Shown piece after piece: positions 1 through 7,369 of a stretch of DNA of 34,629 nucleotides. The stretch lies in NCBI GenBank assembly GCA_034659475.1, contig JAYEHK010000150.1:1-34629 (forward strand), written 5' to 3'. Positions within the stretch are counted from its first letter, which is position 1. Every line of letters starts with the position of its first letter. Origin of the DNA: JAYEHK01 sp034659475. GTDB lineage: Bacteria > Bacillota > Syntrophomonadia > Syntrophomonadales > Syntrophomonadaceae. Both the position numbers and the translations under genes were made by a program. Under the pieces are notes generated by a model. The model did not search any database, was not told the DNA's origin, and saw nothing but the letters and a program-made list of their open reading frames with translations.

Positions 1-129
1 CACCCCACGGTTTGTTACCTCCCCGCGTCCCGGATATGCTAGTCAACCGAATCGGTCAATTGTTGACAGAGGACTTTCACCCCATTAGATCTCCAGCCTT
101 GACGGCTGTTCCACCTTGCTCGGCCGCAC
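1..129 (-). mobile_element. 5' end of a group II intron (partial, runs off the left edge)
   Basis: Read on the minus strand, the sequence starting at 129 begins GTGCGGCC, which fits the group II intron 5' consensus GUGYG. About 50 nt further in it contains GGGGTGAAAGTCC, a string typical of domain I of bacterial group II introns, and then a GC-rich structured stretch with an AGGTAAC-type segment. No intron-encoded reverse transcriptase is visible because the element continues beyond position 1. The flank just outside the proposed boundary is a CCAGGCA sequence that recurs in other repeats here. The assignment rests on consensus strings only. A different structured repeat is the main alternative. 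Confidence 0.5.
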
Positions 130-163
130 TGCCTGGCACAACTCAACTCTTTTAATATCGATG

Positions 164-192
164 TTGAATTAGTTGCATATTAATGGTATTAT
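164..192 (+). promoter_or_regulatory. Sigma-A-type promoter for the HEPN/MNT pair
   Basis: TTGAAT (164-169) and TATTAT (187-192) are separated by exactly 17 bp. The start codon of the first gene lies about 80 bp downstream at 272. The spacing and the -10 match are good, while the -35 has two mismatches from TTGACA. Confidence 0.5.
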
Positions 193-271
193 TTGGCTAA
201 TATTAAGCAAAAGTTTTTATTATAACTCTTTGCGTATAAGCAATACAAACGAACAGAAAGTGAGAAAATAT

Positions 272-697
272 ATGGCCTTGGATTTATCAAATCTGGAAAA
301 TGCACAATGGCAGTTAGAACAAGTATTTGCTCGTTCTCAAGATGAAAGGTTCATGACATCGCAGGATGAGATTACACGAAACGCCATCCGCGCCGGCGTA
401 ATTCAGCATTTTGAGATTGTCTACGAATTGTGCTGGAAATTTATGCAGCGTTGGATTCGTGAAAACCGTACACTGGAAGAAGCGGATCATGCCAGAACAC
501 GCAAAGACTTATTCCGTCTTGCCGCACAAAGTGGACTGATAGAAGACCCTCTACGCTGGTTCAAATACGCAGAAGCACGCAATTTATCGGTACACACCTA
601 TAATCAAAATGAAGCCGAGGCGATCTATAATCTGATGCAGGCATTTACTCGCGATGCTCGTTACCTGTTAGAGAGTCTGAGGATAAAAAATGATTGA
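272..697 (+). CDS. hepT: HepT-like HEPN toxin / nucleotidyltransferase substrate-binding protein (HI0074 family)
   Basis: This 141-aa all-helical protein resembles the HI0074-type nucleotidyltransferase partner family, whose members belong to the HEPN fold. Near the C-terminus it has R103-NLSV-H108-T-Y110, an exact RX4HXY motif. In HepT toxins the Arg and His are the RNase residues and the Tyr is the residue modified by the partner MntA. The start is taken at ATG 272 rather than an upstream in-frame ATG at 173, because the family length is about 140 aa and the upstream part is low-complexity and overlaps the promoter. The next gene overlaps the stop by 8 nt, so translation is probably coupled. 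The inferred role is a toxin RNase held in check by the downstream nucleotidyltransferase. Activity is not shown here. Confidence 0.82.
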   Translation: MALDLSNLENAQWQLEQVFARSQDERFMTSQDEITRNAIRAGVIQHFEIVYELCWKFMQRWIRENRTLEEADHARTRKDLFRLAAQSGLIEDPLRWFKYAEARNLSVHTYNQNEAEAIYNLMQAFTRDARYLLESLRIKND

Positions 698-986
698 TCT
701 GGAAAGCAGCTACCTTGAAATGATCAAAGAAATTTTATCCGAACACGTGCCGGAATGTAAAGTATGGATTTTCGGTTCCCGGGTGAAGGGGCGCGCGCGC
801 AGATATTCTGATATAGACCTGGTAATCATCGGCAAGGAAAAGCTTGACTGGCATCGCATGGAAGCCCTTCGAGATGCGCTATCAGAATCAGATCTCCCCT
901 ACATGGTCGATCTGCTTAACTGGCATGATATCTCCGAATCCTTTCGCGAGGTAATACGCAAACAATACGAAGTCCTAATACCCTAG
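690..986 (+). CDS. mntA: MntA-like minimal nucleotidyltransferase antitoxin
   Basis: This 98-aa protein has the nucleotidyltransferase signature GSRVKGRARRYSDID at about residues 29-43, matching the GSX10DXD active-site pattern exactly, with both metal-binding aspartates present. Its length is typical of minimal nucleotidyltransferases (HI0073 family). In characterised type VII pairs this enzyme adds AMP to the Tyr of the RX4HXY motif of the HEPN partner, and that motif is intact in the upstream protein. The start codon lies inside the upstream gene (8-nt overlap), and an intrinsic terminator follows 28 bp after the stop, so the two genes form a closed unit. The pair sits beside a mobile element at the window edge. 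Confidence 0.85.
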   Translation: MIDLESSYLEMIKEILSEHVPECKVWIFGSRVKGRARRYSDIDLVIIGKEKLDWHRMEALRDALSESDLPYMVDLLNWHDISESFREVIRKQYEVLIP

Positions 987-1013
987 TAGTAAACGAATCC
1001 CTTATAAAAATGA

Positions 1014-1050
1014 AAGCGCCCAATCGTAATCTGATTGGGCGCTTATTTTT
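1014..1050 (+). terminator. Intrinsic terminator after mntA
   Basis: A perfect 12-bp stem (AAGCGCCCAATC / GATTGGGCGCTT) with a 7-nt loop is followed by ATTTTT on the plus strand. It closes the HEPN/MNT operon. Confidence 0.85.
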
Positions 1051-1133
1051 GCTCTATCATATCAGCCACTGGTAATCCTGTCTGCAATCTACTATATGTC
1101 AGTGGTCTAACCTCATTTCTTCATTGCTCCCAC

Positions 1134-1168
1134 AAAAAACCTCCTGCTACCTATCACAGCAACAGGAG
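1134..1168 (-). terminator. Probable intrinsic terminator for minus-strand transcription
   Basis: On the minus strand CTCCTGTTGCT pairs with AGCAGGAG across a short loop (2-nt bulge) and is followed by TTTTTT. It could end transcripts coming from the minor-pilin operon at 1607-4216. A very similar hairpin lies at 34363-34392, so this is also a recurring repeat module. Confidence 0.55.
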
Positions 1169-1222
1169 ACGACAAATTGTTCTCTTTTTTATAAATAACT
1201 TAGTTTCTTAAGTACCTGGCAC
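1161..1222. repeat. Dispersed repeat ending in a GTACCTGGCAC motif (copy 1)
   Basis: Bases 1194-1222 match 32103-32131 at 28 of 29 positions, and the shared CAGGAGACGACA block just upstream extends the similarity. The motif is reminiscent of REP-type repeats. No transposase is present next to either copy. Confidence 0.6.
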
Positions 1223-1404
1223 ATTAATTCATTAGAAGAAGACTCGCCTGACGTATCATCAGCAAACCCCAGCATATTTATAGTCCACTCAATGTTCTTA
1301 CTAAGTATACTCTGCCCGTCTTCAATTGCTGCAAAATCATCCGCATATGCTTCCGCGTCTATGTCTGGTTCCTTCAACAAATACATTTTGGGGTCAGACC
1401 CCAT
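1189..1404 (-). pseudogene. Decayed partial duplicate of the PilX-like minor pilin gene
   Basis: A 71-aa minus-strand reading frame contains IEWTINMLGFADDTSGE, closely matching VEWNINMLGFENDTSGD in the PilX-like protein at 1607-2179. Only the central part of that protein is represented: there is no prepilin N-terminus, and the C-terminus runs into the dispersed GTACCTGGCAC repeat. The apparent start region lies in a GGGGTCAGACCCC palindrome. It is best read as a gene fragment left by duplication and repeat insertion, not as a functional small gene. Confidence 0.65.
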
Positions 1405-1423
1405 TTGTTACATTTGTTACATT

Positions 1424-1496
1424 AAAAAAATCCGTGTGAATCCGTGCCCGGAGGGTCTGTGTAATCCGTGTCTATTAAACCTATTTTCTAATTAAT
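1424..1496. repeat. MITE-like family B, partial copy B1
   Basis: The stretch contains the CCGTGT(T/G)AATCCGTG phrases found in the other family B copies and ends in CCTATTTTCTAATTAA, a variant of the family terminal repeat. The left end is missing. The flanking palindrome GGGGTCAGACCCC (1390-1402) belongs to another repeat type. Apart from these repeats, the gene-poor stretch 987-1606 holds only the two terminators and the pilX fragment. Confidence 0.55.
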
Positions 1497-1606
1497 TATA
1501 TGTAAGCAATTTATTACAATATGATAAAAACCTGGCTGTTTAGGGATCTGCATCAAAATTTGCTTTGTCAGATCCATTTTAACTACACTGATATACAATT
1601 ACTTCT

Positions 1607-2179
1607 TCATTGATTAATCGAATACGCAATAATTCCTCTATTGTCCTCATCAACCCATTTTCCTGTAACCTCATAATTATATGGATAAGCTACTTTTACG
1701 GTTATTGTTTTGGACACTTCATTGTTGTATGTGCCCGTTGATTCAAATGTATATAAAAATTGATTAGAAGGAGGATCTCCCGACGTGTCATTCTCGAACC
1801 CCAACATATTAATATTCCACTCAACGCTTTGGCCATTAATGTCTTCGCTTTGTATTCCTTTAACACAATCCGGATCGGAATCAGGATCGACAAGCACAAA
1901 ATTCTCTCCCTGAAGAACCTCAGTATATATTTTTTCAATTGCCCATTCCACACCAGCATCAGCCGCTTCAAGTGCCTGCTTTTGATTATAGTAATCGCGG
2001 CTTACCCTGACTTCCATGCTGGTAACCCCTAATACAGCCGTTCCTAAGATAGCTAAAATCACCAAGATCATAAGCGCCATAACCAAGAGTGCACCACTAT
2101 CATCATTTATCAATATTATAGTACTGCTACGGCGATGATTTATTGATTGTTCTCGGCCGGTTCTCATCTCATTAATCAT
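1607..2179 (-). CDS. PilX-like minor pilin / type IV pilus assembly protein
   Basis: This 190-aa protein has a short basic N-terminal leader, then GALLVMALMILVILAILGTAVLG (a single hydrophobic helix) and the RDYYNQKQALEAADAGVEWAIEKI segment, which is the arrangement of PilX N-terminal proteins. Members form the pilus tip complex with PilV and PilW and promote pilus assembly. The start ATG 2179 overlaps the upstream gene's stop by 8 nt (2172-2179), so it is the last gene of a translationally coupled pilV-pilW-pilX operon. It lacks a GFTLIE processing motif, which is common for PilX-like proteins. A degraded copy of its central part lies downstream at 1189-1404. Confidence 0.75.
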   Translation of the reverse strand: MINEMRTGREQSINHRRSSTIILINDDSGALLVMALMILVILAILGTAVLGVTSMEVRVSRDYYNQKQALEAADAGVEWAIEKIYTEVLQGENFVLVDPDSDPDCVKGIQSEDINGQSVEWNINMLGFENDTSGDPPSNQFLYTFESTGTYNNEVSKTITVKVAYPYNYEVTGKWVDEDNRGIIAYSINQ

Positions 2180-3767
2180 TTAAAGACGTCACTTCTTTCA
2201 GTAACCAACCTTCATCAGTACTAAATTGTAACAACAAAGGGTTGCCGTTTTTTGTTCTCGACGCATCAAGGGTGGCGATATAAATCCCGTTTGCACAGGA
2301 AACCTTCTGAATTGATACGGCTACAAGCGAATTACCAGCGTCATCCTCAACATTAAGCACTTGTGAAAGGTTAACCTTTGTCCAGTAATTCCCATCTTCA
2401 GAAGATACCATCGTCCCGTTATCTCCGACCGCAAGATACCGATCCGTCCCCCAAACAATATCATTAAAATTTGGCGAATCTGGTAAGTCCAACTCTGCCG
2501 GAGCACTCCAGGTTATCCCTGTATTTGACACCAATAATGTCCCATCATTCCCTACTGTCACCCATTTGTTCGTTAGTTCATTCGACGGACTATATACAAC
2601 GCCATTTAAATTTTTTTCAGTGGTAGATGTTTGTTCTATCCAATCAATATCAATGCTCCCGTCATTAAGATCAGAATTAATACCGGTATAAATACTGCCA
2701 TCATTGCCTACAGAAATAAATTTGTCCCCCCCCCAGAATACATCGTTTAGTTCATGCAATGTGGCGGTACTGGCATCCCACTCCTCACCATCAGTGGATG
2801 TATAAATTATCCCAGAATCAGCATCTGAACCAAAAAAATTTAAAATATTATTAAGCACGCCTTCGTCCACAATCGATTTTCCTACTGTAACAAAACACCC
2901 CAAAGGTTCTGACCATGTCACAGCATTCAATCCATCTGACCAAAATAACGCATTGTCTTTTTCACCCCACTCCGTGTCATTATCAAGGATGCTAGTTCTT
3001 CCATTGATGCTATTCCCATCATATTGCCCGCCTTGCCCTACTGCCACTACTTGAGTCCCATTCGACACTAAATCAGTTATATTTACATCCCGATGATGAA
3101 AATAATAATCTTCATCAACAAAATCAGGATTTAATAAACTCCACTCCCCTGTTGTTTTATCACATATGTACAAATTCCCTAATACTGTACTGGTTAGAAA
3201 AACACTATTACCCAAACCATCATCTCCTGCATAACCATCATCGAAATCTGGGTGTCCAGGAGGCGGATCTTGATTCCCTCCGTTATTACCTCCATTATTT
3301 TCTTCTCCGCTGCCCAAAAACGCAGCTCGCGGTCTTATCTCTCGAACCAGGTCATAGCTATTAGAGCCATCACTGACTCTTAAAGCTACTTTAACCAGTT
3401 TAACCACATCAGGTTCGTCCTGGTACTCAATGACATCGGGATTAAAATAAGATATATTATCAGCGACAGCCGAAGAAGAGCGTTCAAGCTGATTATTATT
3501 TTTGGTATATTGAATGTCACCAATAGTCAACGTGTCATCGTCATCAGTTATTGAATCATCGATACCCGCCTGCATTACATCATCAACAATACACTGCATC
3601 GCTTTCCGAGCGGTATCTTGCAAATTTGTATTGGAAACACTGCCTTCAAACGAATTGTTGCCCACGTAGTAAACAGAAAAAAAACCACTCCCAACAACAG
3701 ATACAAGAGCAAGTGCGATCAATAACTCAATTAATGTAAATCCGTTTTGCATCAATCGTTTTATCAT
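2172..3767 (-). CDS. PilW-like prepilin fused to a C-terminal propeller-like domain
   Basis: This 531-aa protein starts MIKRLMQNGFTLIELLIALAL, a textbook class III prepilin signal with the cleavage Gly and the +5 Glu. About 150 residues of PilW-like pilin follow, then a Gly/Asn/Pro linker near residues 160-180. The remaining ~340 residues hold repeats of the type LNDVFWGGDKFISVGNDG and STDGEEW, resembling BNR or Ycf48-like beta-propeller blades. The start is ATG 3767, sharing one base with the stop of the upstream pilV-like gene (TAATG), rather than an upstream in-frame codon at 3797. Usual PilW proteins are about 200-350 aa, so the tail is an added domain. The inferred role is a pilus-tip protein presenting a propeller for adhesion. 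Its ligand is unknown. Confidence 0.8.
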   Translation of the reverse strand: MIKRLMQNGFTLIELLIALALVSVVGSGFFSVYYVGNNSFEGSVSNTNLQDTARKAMQCIVDDVMQAGIDDSITDDDDTLTIGDIQYTKNNNQLERSSSAVADNISYFNPDVIEYQDEPDVVKLVKVALRVSDGSNSYDLVREIRPRAAFLGSGEENNGGNNGGNQDPPPGHPDFDDGYAGDDGLGNSVFLTSTVLGNLYICDKTTGEWSLLNPDFVDEDYYFHHRDVNITDLVSNGTQVVAVGQGGQYDGNSINGRTSILDNDTEWGEKDNALFWSDGLNAVTWSEPLGCFVTVGKSIVDEGVLNNILNFFGSDADSGIIYTSTDGEEWDASTATLHELNDVFWGGDKFISVGNDGSIYTGINSDLNDGSIDIDWIEQTSTTEKNLNGVVYSPSNELTNKWVTVGNDGTLLVSNTGITWSAPAELDLPDSPNFNDIVWGTDRYLAVGDNGTMVSSEDGNYWTKVNLSQVLNVEDDAGNSLVAVSIQKVSCANGIYIATLDASRTKNGNPLLLQFSTDEGWLLKEVTSLND

Positions 3768-4216
3768 TATGAATCCTCCCCTCGCATAACCGTGCACAGT
3801 CCTCCCGGCAACAGTTCAGATTCCTTGTCATCGGTAACTGTTACACTAACTGTAAACAAAGGTAAGTTATCATCAGGATCAAGAGGATCGTCGTACTTAC
3901 CTATATTAATTGTTGCCGTCATTTCTTCATCAAATCCATAATCTTGACTATTAACTGTTTGCTCATCATTCTCCTCTTTAACCTGTGTAGGGTCAGCTCG
4001 CAGATTTTCCAAAACTGTGGCAGCAAAATTAGTAGCCGTTGTCTGTTGCCGAGCTTGCTGTACCCAGTTTGCAGCGGGAATGAAGATTGCCACAATACTG
4101 GTCGACAAAATCCCCAGCAACACAAGTGACGCTAGCACTTCTAATAGAGTAAATCCTTTTTGGTTAGTTAAATAAAGTTTTTTATTAGATCTAATATTAA
4201 TCGTAATCCCCACCAT
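3767..4216 (-). CDS. PilV-like minor pilin
   Basis: This 149-aa prepilin-like protein has a ~19-residue leader, KGFTLLEVLASLVLLGILST at residues 20-39 (prepilin peptidase site after Gly, Glu at +5), and a small C-terminal domain with the ATNFAATVLENL helix extension seen in PilV/type II pseudopilins. It is first in a three-gene minus-strand operon, and its stop shares a base with the next start. An extended -10 promoter lies just upstream. No good Shine-Dalgarno precedes ATG 4216, so the exact start is less certain than the identity. Confidence 0.75.
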   Translation of the reverse strand: MVGITINIRSNKKLYLTNQKGFTLLEVLASLVLLGILSTSIVAIFIPAANWVQQARQQTTATNFAATVLENLRADPTQVKEENDEQTVNSQDYGFDEEMTATINIGKYDDPLDPDDNLPLFTVSVTVTDDKESELLPGGLCTVMRGEDS

Positions 4217-4246
4217 AGCAATACATTCTTATTTTTTACCTATTTA

Positions 4247-4255
4247 ATTATATCA
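4247..4255 (-). promoter_or_regulatory. Extended -10 promoter for the minor-pilin operon
   Basis: The minus strand reads TGATATAAT, a perfect TATAAT preceded by TGn, about 30 bp upstream of the pilV-like start codon. No convincing -35 was found, which is common with extended -10 promoters. Confidence 0.45.
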
Positions 4256-4689
4256 TTATCGTTGAATAATATTTCCACATCTTCAATTTTAGTGTATTTT
4301 TTTATTAAAAATGAGATAAACATATATAACTTACAATATCTTTTGCCCAAAATATGATCCTGTTTCAGGATAAACCACGAACTTGCACATTATCGTTTTT
4401 CAAAATCTTTGGTAACGAAACATATTATGTACTCGAAACCAAACACCAATTTATACACTTATTGTTCCCCTGCCATGCATTAGCCCCAATGGAATCAAAT
4501 ACAGCATCCCTCTGCTTACCACTACATGCACACTACAAACCTTCCAGCTACATTTCCTTCCTCGTTTTGACTTCGCAATACATTATATGTTGATGGTGCT
4601 ATTTAGCTACCGCAAAGAAAGCCTTCATTGACCAGATATCATCAAATGATTACGATATGATCATAATACTACTATGAGGAGCTGATCAC
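4256..4689. other. Gene-free stretch, nothing recognised
   Basis: AT-rich DNA between the minor-pilin promoter and the toxin-antitoxin remnant. An open frame at 4354-4593 has no ribosome site and no recognisable composition, so I do not call it. An AGGAG at 4676-4680 belongs to the antitoxin remnant. Confidence 0.4.
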
Positions 4690-4794
4690 ATGCAAATTAA
4701 ACCATCCGCAAATATCCGTCAGAATTACAATTAGATGGCAGATTTGTGCAAGTCAACTGGGAAACCACTGTATCTGACAAAAAACAGTATTTAA
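4690..4794 (+). pseudogene. Phd/YefM-type antitoxin, truncated with an in-frame amber stop
   Basis: Starting at ATG 4690 behind a GAGGAG ribosome site, the frame reads MQIKPSANIRQNYN, then TAG (4732-4734), then MADLCKSTGKPLYLTKNS. Across the stop this is the conserved N-terminal half of Phd/YefM antitoxins, where the position of the stop is normally Glu (GAG to TAG is a one-base change). Similarity ends at about 4788, where the large inverted repeat begins. The matching toxin C-terminus is found on the other side of that repeat. Confidence 0.7.
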
Positions 4795-5080
4795 TTTTGA
4801 TTCCGCTGCAAAAACCCTAAAAGCTTTCTGTTTGAATGTATAAATATTCTGGAAGCGTTGGCGGAGCATGGGAGTAACACTCTGCGAAAACGAACGGAAA
4901 AAGGGGGCGAGCCCCATGGACGGGGCGAGAGGGCATCTGAACATGGACGTGAATTTGCCCTGTACCCCTTTTTCCGTTCGTCGAGCAGTTAGTGTTACCC
5001 CATGCGGAGGATGCTGCAAGAATATTTATACATTCAAACTCACTAATATAACTTTACGCAGTGGAATCAATTTTATATCA
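4786..5080. repeat. ~290-bp imperfect inverted repeat inserted in a toxin-antitoxin locus
   Basis: Two arms of about 115-120 bp (roughly 4789-4905 and 4962-5080) are imperfect reverse complements of each other. They share blocks such as TTTGAATGTATAAATATTCT and CGAACGGAAAAAGGGG. The centre has two small hairpins, GCCCC/GGGGC near 4910-4925 and AGGGCA/TGCCCT near 4929-4962. There is no transposase or reverse transcriptase in or near it. It behaves like a non-autonomous element or a large foldback. The overlapping reading frames in both directions are by-products of the symmetry. Confidence 0.7.
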
Positions 5081-5153
5081 AATCAAAGATCAAACTGTGT
5101 ACGTTGACTATATTGTTGATTGCATGCAGAATTATGGGTGGCTTATACGGTAG
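5058..5153 (+). pseudogene. RelE/ParE-type toxin, C-terminal remnant
   Basis: The frame ending at TAG 5151-5153 reads DQTVYVDYIVDCMQNYGWLIR in two adjoining blocks, the conserved end of RelE-family toxins that pair with Phd/YefM antitoxins (usual form ...VYVDYILDCRQDYGWLIR). No start codon or N-terminal part remains. Together with the antitoxin remnant at 4690 it shows that a complete operon once stood here and that its middle has been lost around the inverted repeat. Confidence 0.65.
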
Positions 5154-5174
5154 CGAGAACAAGCAGGAACTATT

Positions 5175-5209
5175 AACAGGGGGTATATGTTAAACATATA
5201 CCCCCTGTT
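5175..5209. repeat. Perfect 35-nt palindrome
   Basis: AACAGGGGGTATATGT (5175-5190) is followed by TAA and then its exact reverse complement (5194-5209). There is no U-tract after it on either strand, so it is not a standard terminator. It lies just after the toxin remnant and could be a terminator derivative, a protein site or a mobile-element end. Confidence 0.6.
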
Positions 5210-5416
5210 GGGCGGTTAGAACACTTCGGCACCTGACAACTACTTATCCTTGCCATATTAGCCATTTGTTTTGGTCGTCTCGGGTGTGATATCAATGGTT
5301 TTGAAGCATTAGTATTTTGTTGTTACCACATTTTCTTTATTTTACATAAGGATTGCCATGAATCTCCTTTTGCATTAGGATAAATTCAACATTAAATTTT
5401 TCCCAATAAACGAAAG

Positions 5417-5731
<315 letters not shown>

Positions 5732-5749
5732 AACGAAAGAAGGTACAAG

Positions 5750-6775
5750 ATGCTTTTAAACGAATTGCTAATAAAATCAATAGCGCGGCATGCCTCCGAC
5801 TTACATATTATGCCGGGGTGTCTTCCTGTCGTTAGAATAAACGGTTCATTGACACCTATGGATTTACCTGTTTTTACCCCCACAGAAACCCAAGCCCTTG
5901 CCAGACAGGCATTGAGCGAAGAAAAATGTGCTATTTTAGAAGAAATTGGAGAGGTCGATGCCTCTTATCATCATGCTGATTTGGGCAGTTTTCGCGTTAA
6001 CGCATATTACGAACAAAACGGTGTGGCCATTGCATTCCGAGTTATCAGTACAGTGATTCCTACCATTGAATCGCTCAGTCTCCCTGCTGTCGTATCTTCT
6101 CTTGCACGTAGTTCAAACGGCATCATCCTGGTAACAGGTCCCACTGGCAGTGGTAAATCAACCACCCAGGCAGCAATGATTAATCAGATTAATGAAGAAA
6201 AAGCCTGTCACATCATTACGTTGGAAGACCCGATTGAGTATATTCACAAGAATAGGAACAGCCTGATCACCCAACGGGAAATCGGGAAAGATTCTCAATC
6301 CTTTCCAACTGCGCTTCGGTCTGCTCTGCGTCAGGATCCTGACATTATTATGATCGGGGAAATGCGCGATCTGGAAACGATGTCTATCGCTGTTACCGCT
6401 GCAGAAACTGGACATCTGGTGTTAGCCACGCTGCACACAGTAAATGCAGCCCAGTCTATTGCTCGTATTATCGATGTGTTCCTCCCTCATCAGCAGCGCC
6501 AGATTCAGATCCAACTGGCAAACAGTCTGACGGGAGTCATTTCTCAGCGCCTTGTCCCCCGCAAAGATGGCAACGGCAGAATTGTTGCTACCGAAGTGCT
6601 TACTACAACCACTGCCATTCGAAATATGATCCGTGAGGGTAAAACTCACCAAATCTACTCTTCAATTCAAACAGGTTCCAGATACGGAATGCATACAATG
6701 GAAAGTTCGTTTAAATATCTGATAGATAATGATCTTATTGAATCAGATGCTCTTCTGGTCTACTCCACTGATTAA
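5750..6775 (+). CDS. pilT: Twitching motility / pilus retraction ATPase PilT
   Basis: This 341-aa GspE/PilT-family ATPase powers retraction of type IV pili at the inner face of the membrane. Motifs in order: Walker A GPTGSGKST (130-138), Asp box ITLEDPIEY (156-164), Walker B region DPDIIMIGEMRD (196-207), His box GHLVLATLHT (221-230) and the C-terminal AIRNMIREGK segment characteristic of PilT. The length is typical of PilT and much shorter than the extension ATPase PilB. AAGAAGG lies 6 nt before ATG 5750. A MITE-like element ends directly upstream, so its promoter is probably in or beyond that element. No PilB or PilC is in the window. Confidence 0.93.
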   Translation: MLLNELLIKSIARHASDLHIMPGCLPVVRINGSLTPMDLPVFTPTETQALARQALSEEKCAILEEIGEVDASYHHADLGSFRVNAYYEQNGVAIAFRVISTVIPTIESLSLPAVVSSLARSSNGIILVTGPTGSGKSTTQAAMINQINEEKACHIITLEDPIEYIHKNRNSLITQREIGKDSQSFPTALRSALRQDPDIIMIGEMRDLETMSIAVTAAETGHLVLATLHTVNAAQSIARIIDVFLPHQQRQIQIQLANSLTGVISQRLVPRKDGNGRIVATEVLTTTTAIRNMIREGKTHQIYSSIQTGSRYGMHTMESSFKYLIDNDLIESDALLVYSTD

Positions 6776-7033
6776 CAGCATCTCTTTCCCACTTTCCCCT
6801 TATCTTTATCCCACCGCTCTTACCCAGCACCCCTAAGCCATGATTATCTTAAACCATTACTCGTCTTAGACATTTTAAGACGTTGTTTTTTGTCCACTTG
6901 AGCTGTATTGCCTTCTTTTCTCTTACATAAATCTGTCATTTTTCACTCATCTTCGACGTTTTATGATATATTAAAAATAAGTAAATCTGACTAACCCTCC
7001 ATGTCCGCAGGACATAACCATCGATGAAAATAA
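6776..7033. other. Gene-free stretch, nothing recognised
   Basis: A T-rich spacer follows pilT, with no clear terminator or promoter that I can defend. The family B repeat begins after it. Confidence 0.4.
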
Positions 7034-7275
7034 GTGAGGGGTGAGGAGTCAGGCGTCAGGCGCTATGCGCTAGGCATTCCCCTTACTCCTCACCCCTGAC
7101 CCCTTACAAAAAAAGGTCTGCGTTAGTCCAGAAAGTCCGCGTTAGTCCGCGCCATTATTCACGACCGTTAGGAAGTATCAGCGTCATATTTAAGCGACCA
7201 TAGGGAGCATCAGTTGCACTCTTGAGTGTGGTACCCGAAGGGTGCGTCTATTCAACCTATTTTCTAATTAAATTG
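7034..7275. mobile_element. MITE-like family B element, copy B2
   Basis: It starts with a hairpin whose arms GTGAGGGGTGAGGAGT (7034-7049) and ACTCCTCACCCCTGAC (7085-7100) match at 15 of 16 positions. It continues with TCCGCGTTAGTCCGCG, GACCGTTAGGAAG and GGTACCCGAAGGGTG blocks, and ends CCTATTTTCTAATTAA. It is the same architecture as copy B4 (31116-31343), although a clean left terminal repeat is not visible here. It is non-coding and lies upstream of the second minor-pilin operon. Confidence 0.6.
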
Positions 7276-7369
7276 CCTAAAATAATGAAATTTATTCGAA
7301 TGTATCTACAGCCAATTTGAATTAAATTTTTGCTATTCCTTATGAAAACCTTATGTAGGAGGAAATACG

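Noticed and set aside
4354..4593. 79-aa plus-strand open frame in the gap after the minor-pilin operon
   Set aside because: No Shine-Dalgarno, no recognisable motif and unbiased composition.
4786..5080. Retron-type msr/msd RNA
   Set aside because: The long foldback is suggestive, but there is no reverse transcriptase within several kilobases and the insertion into a toxin-antitoxin operon fits a transposable element better.
4753..5107. Two opposed open frames of 79-88 aa
   Set aside because: Both fall inside the large inverted repeat and mirror each other. They are products of the palindrome, not genes.
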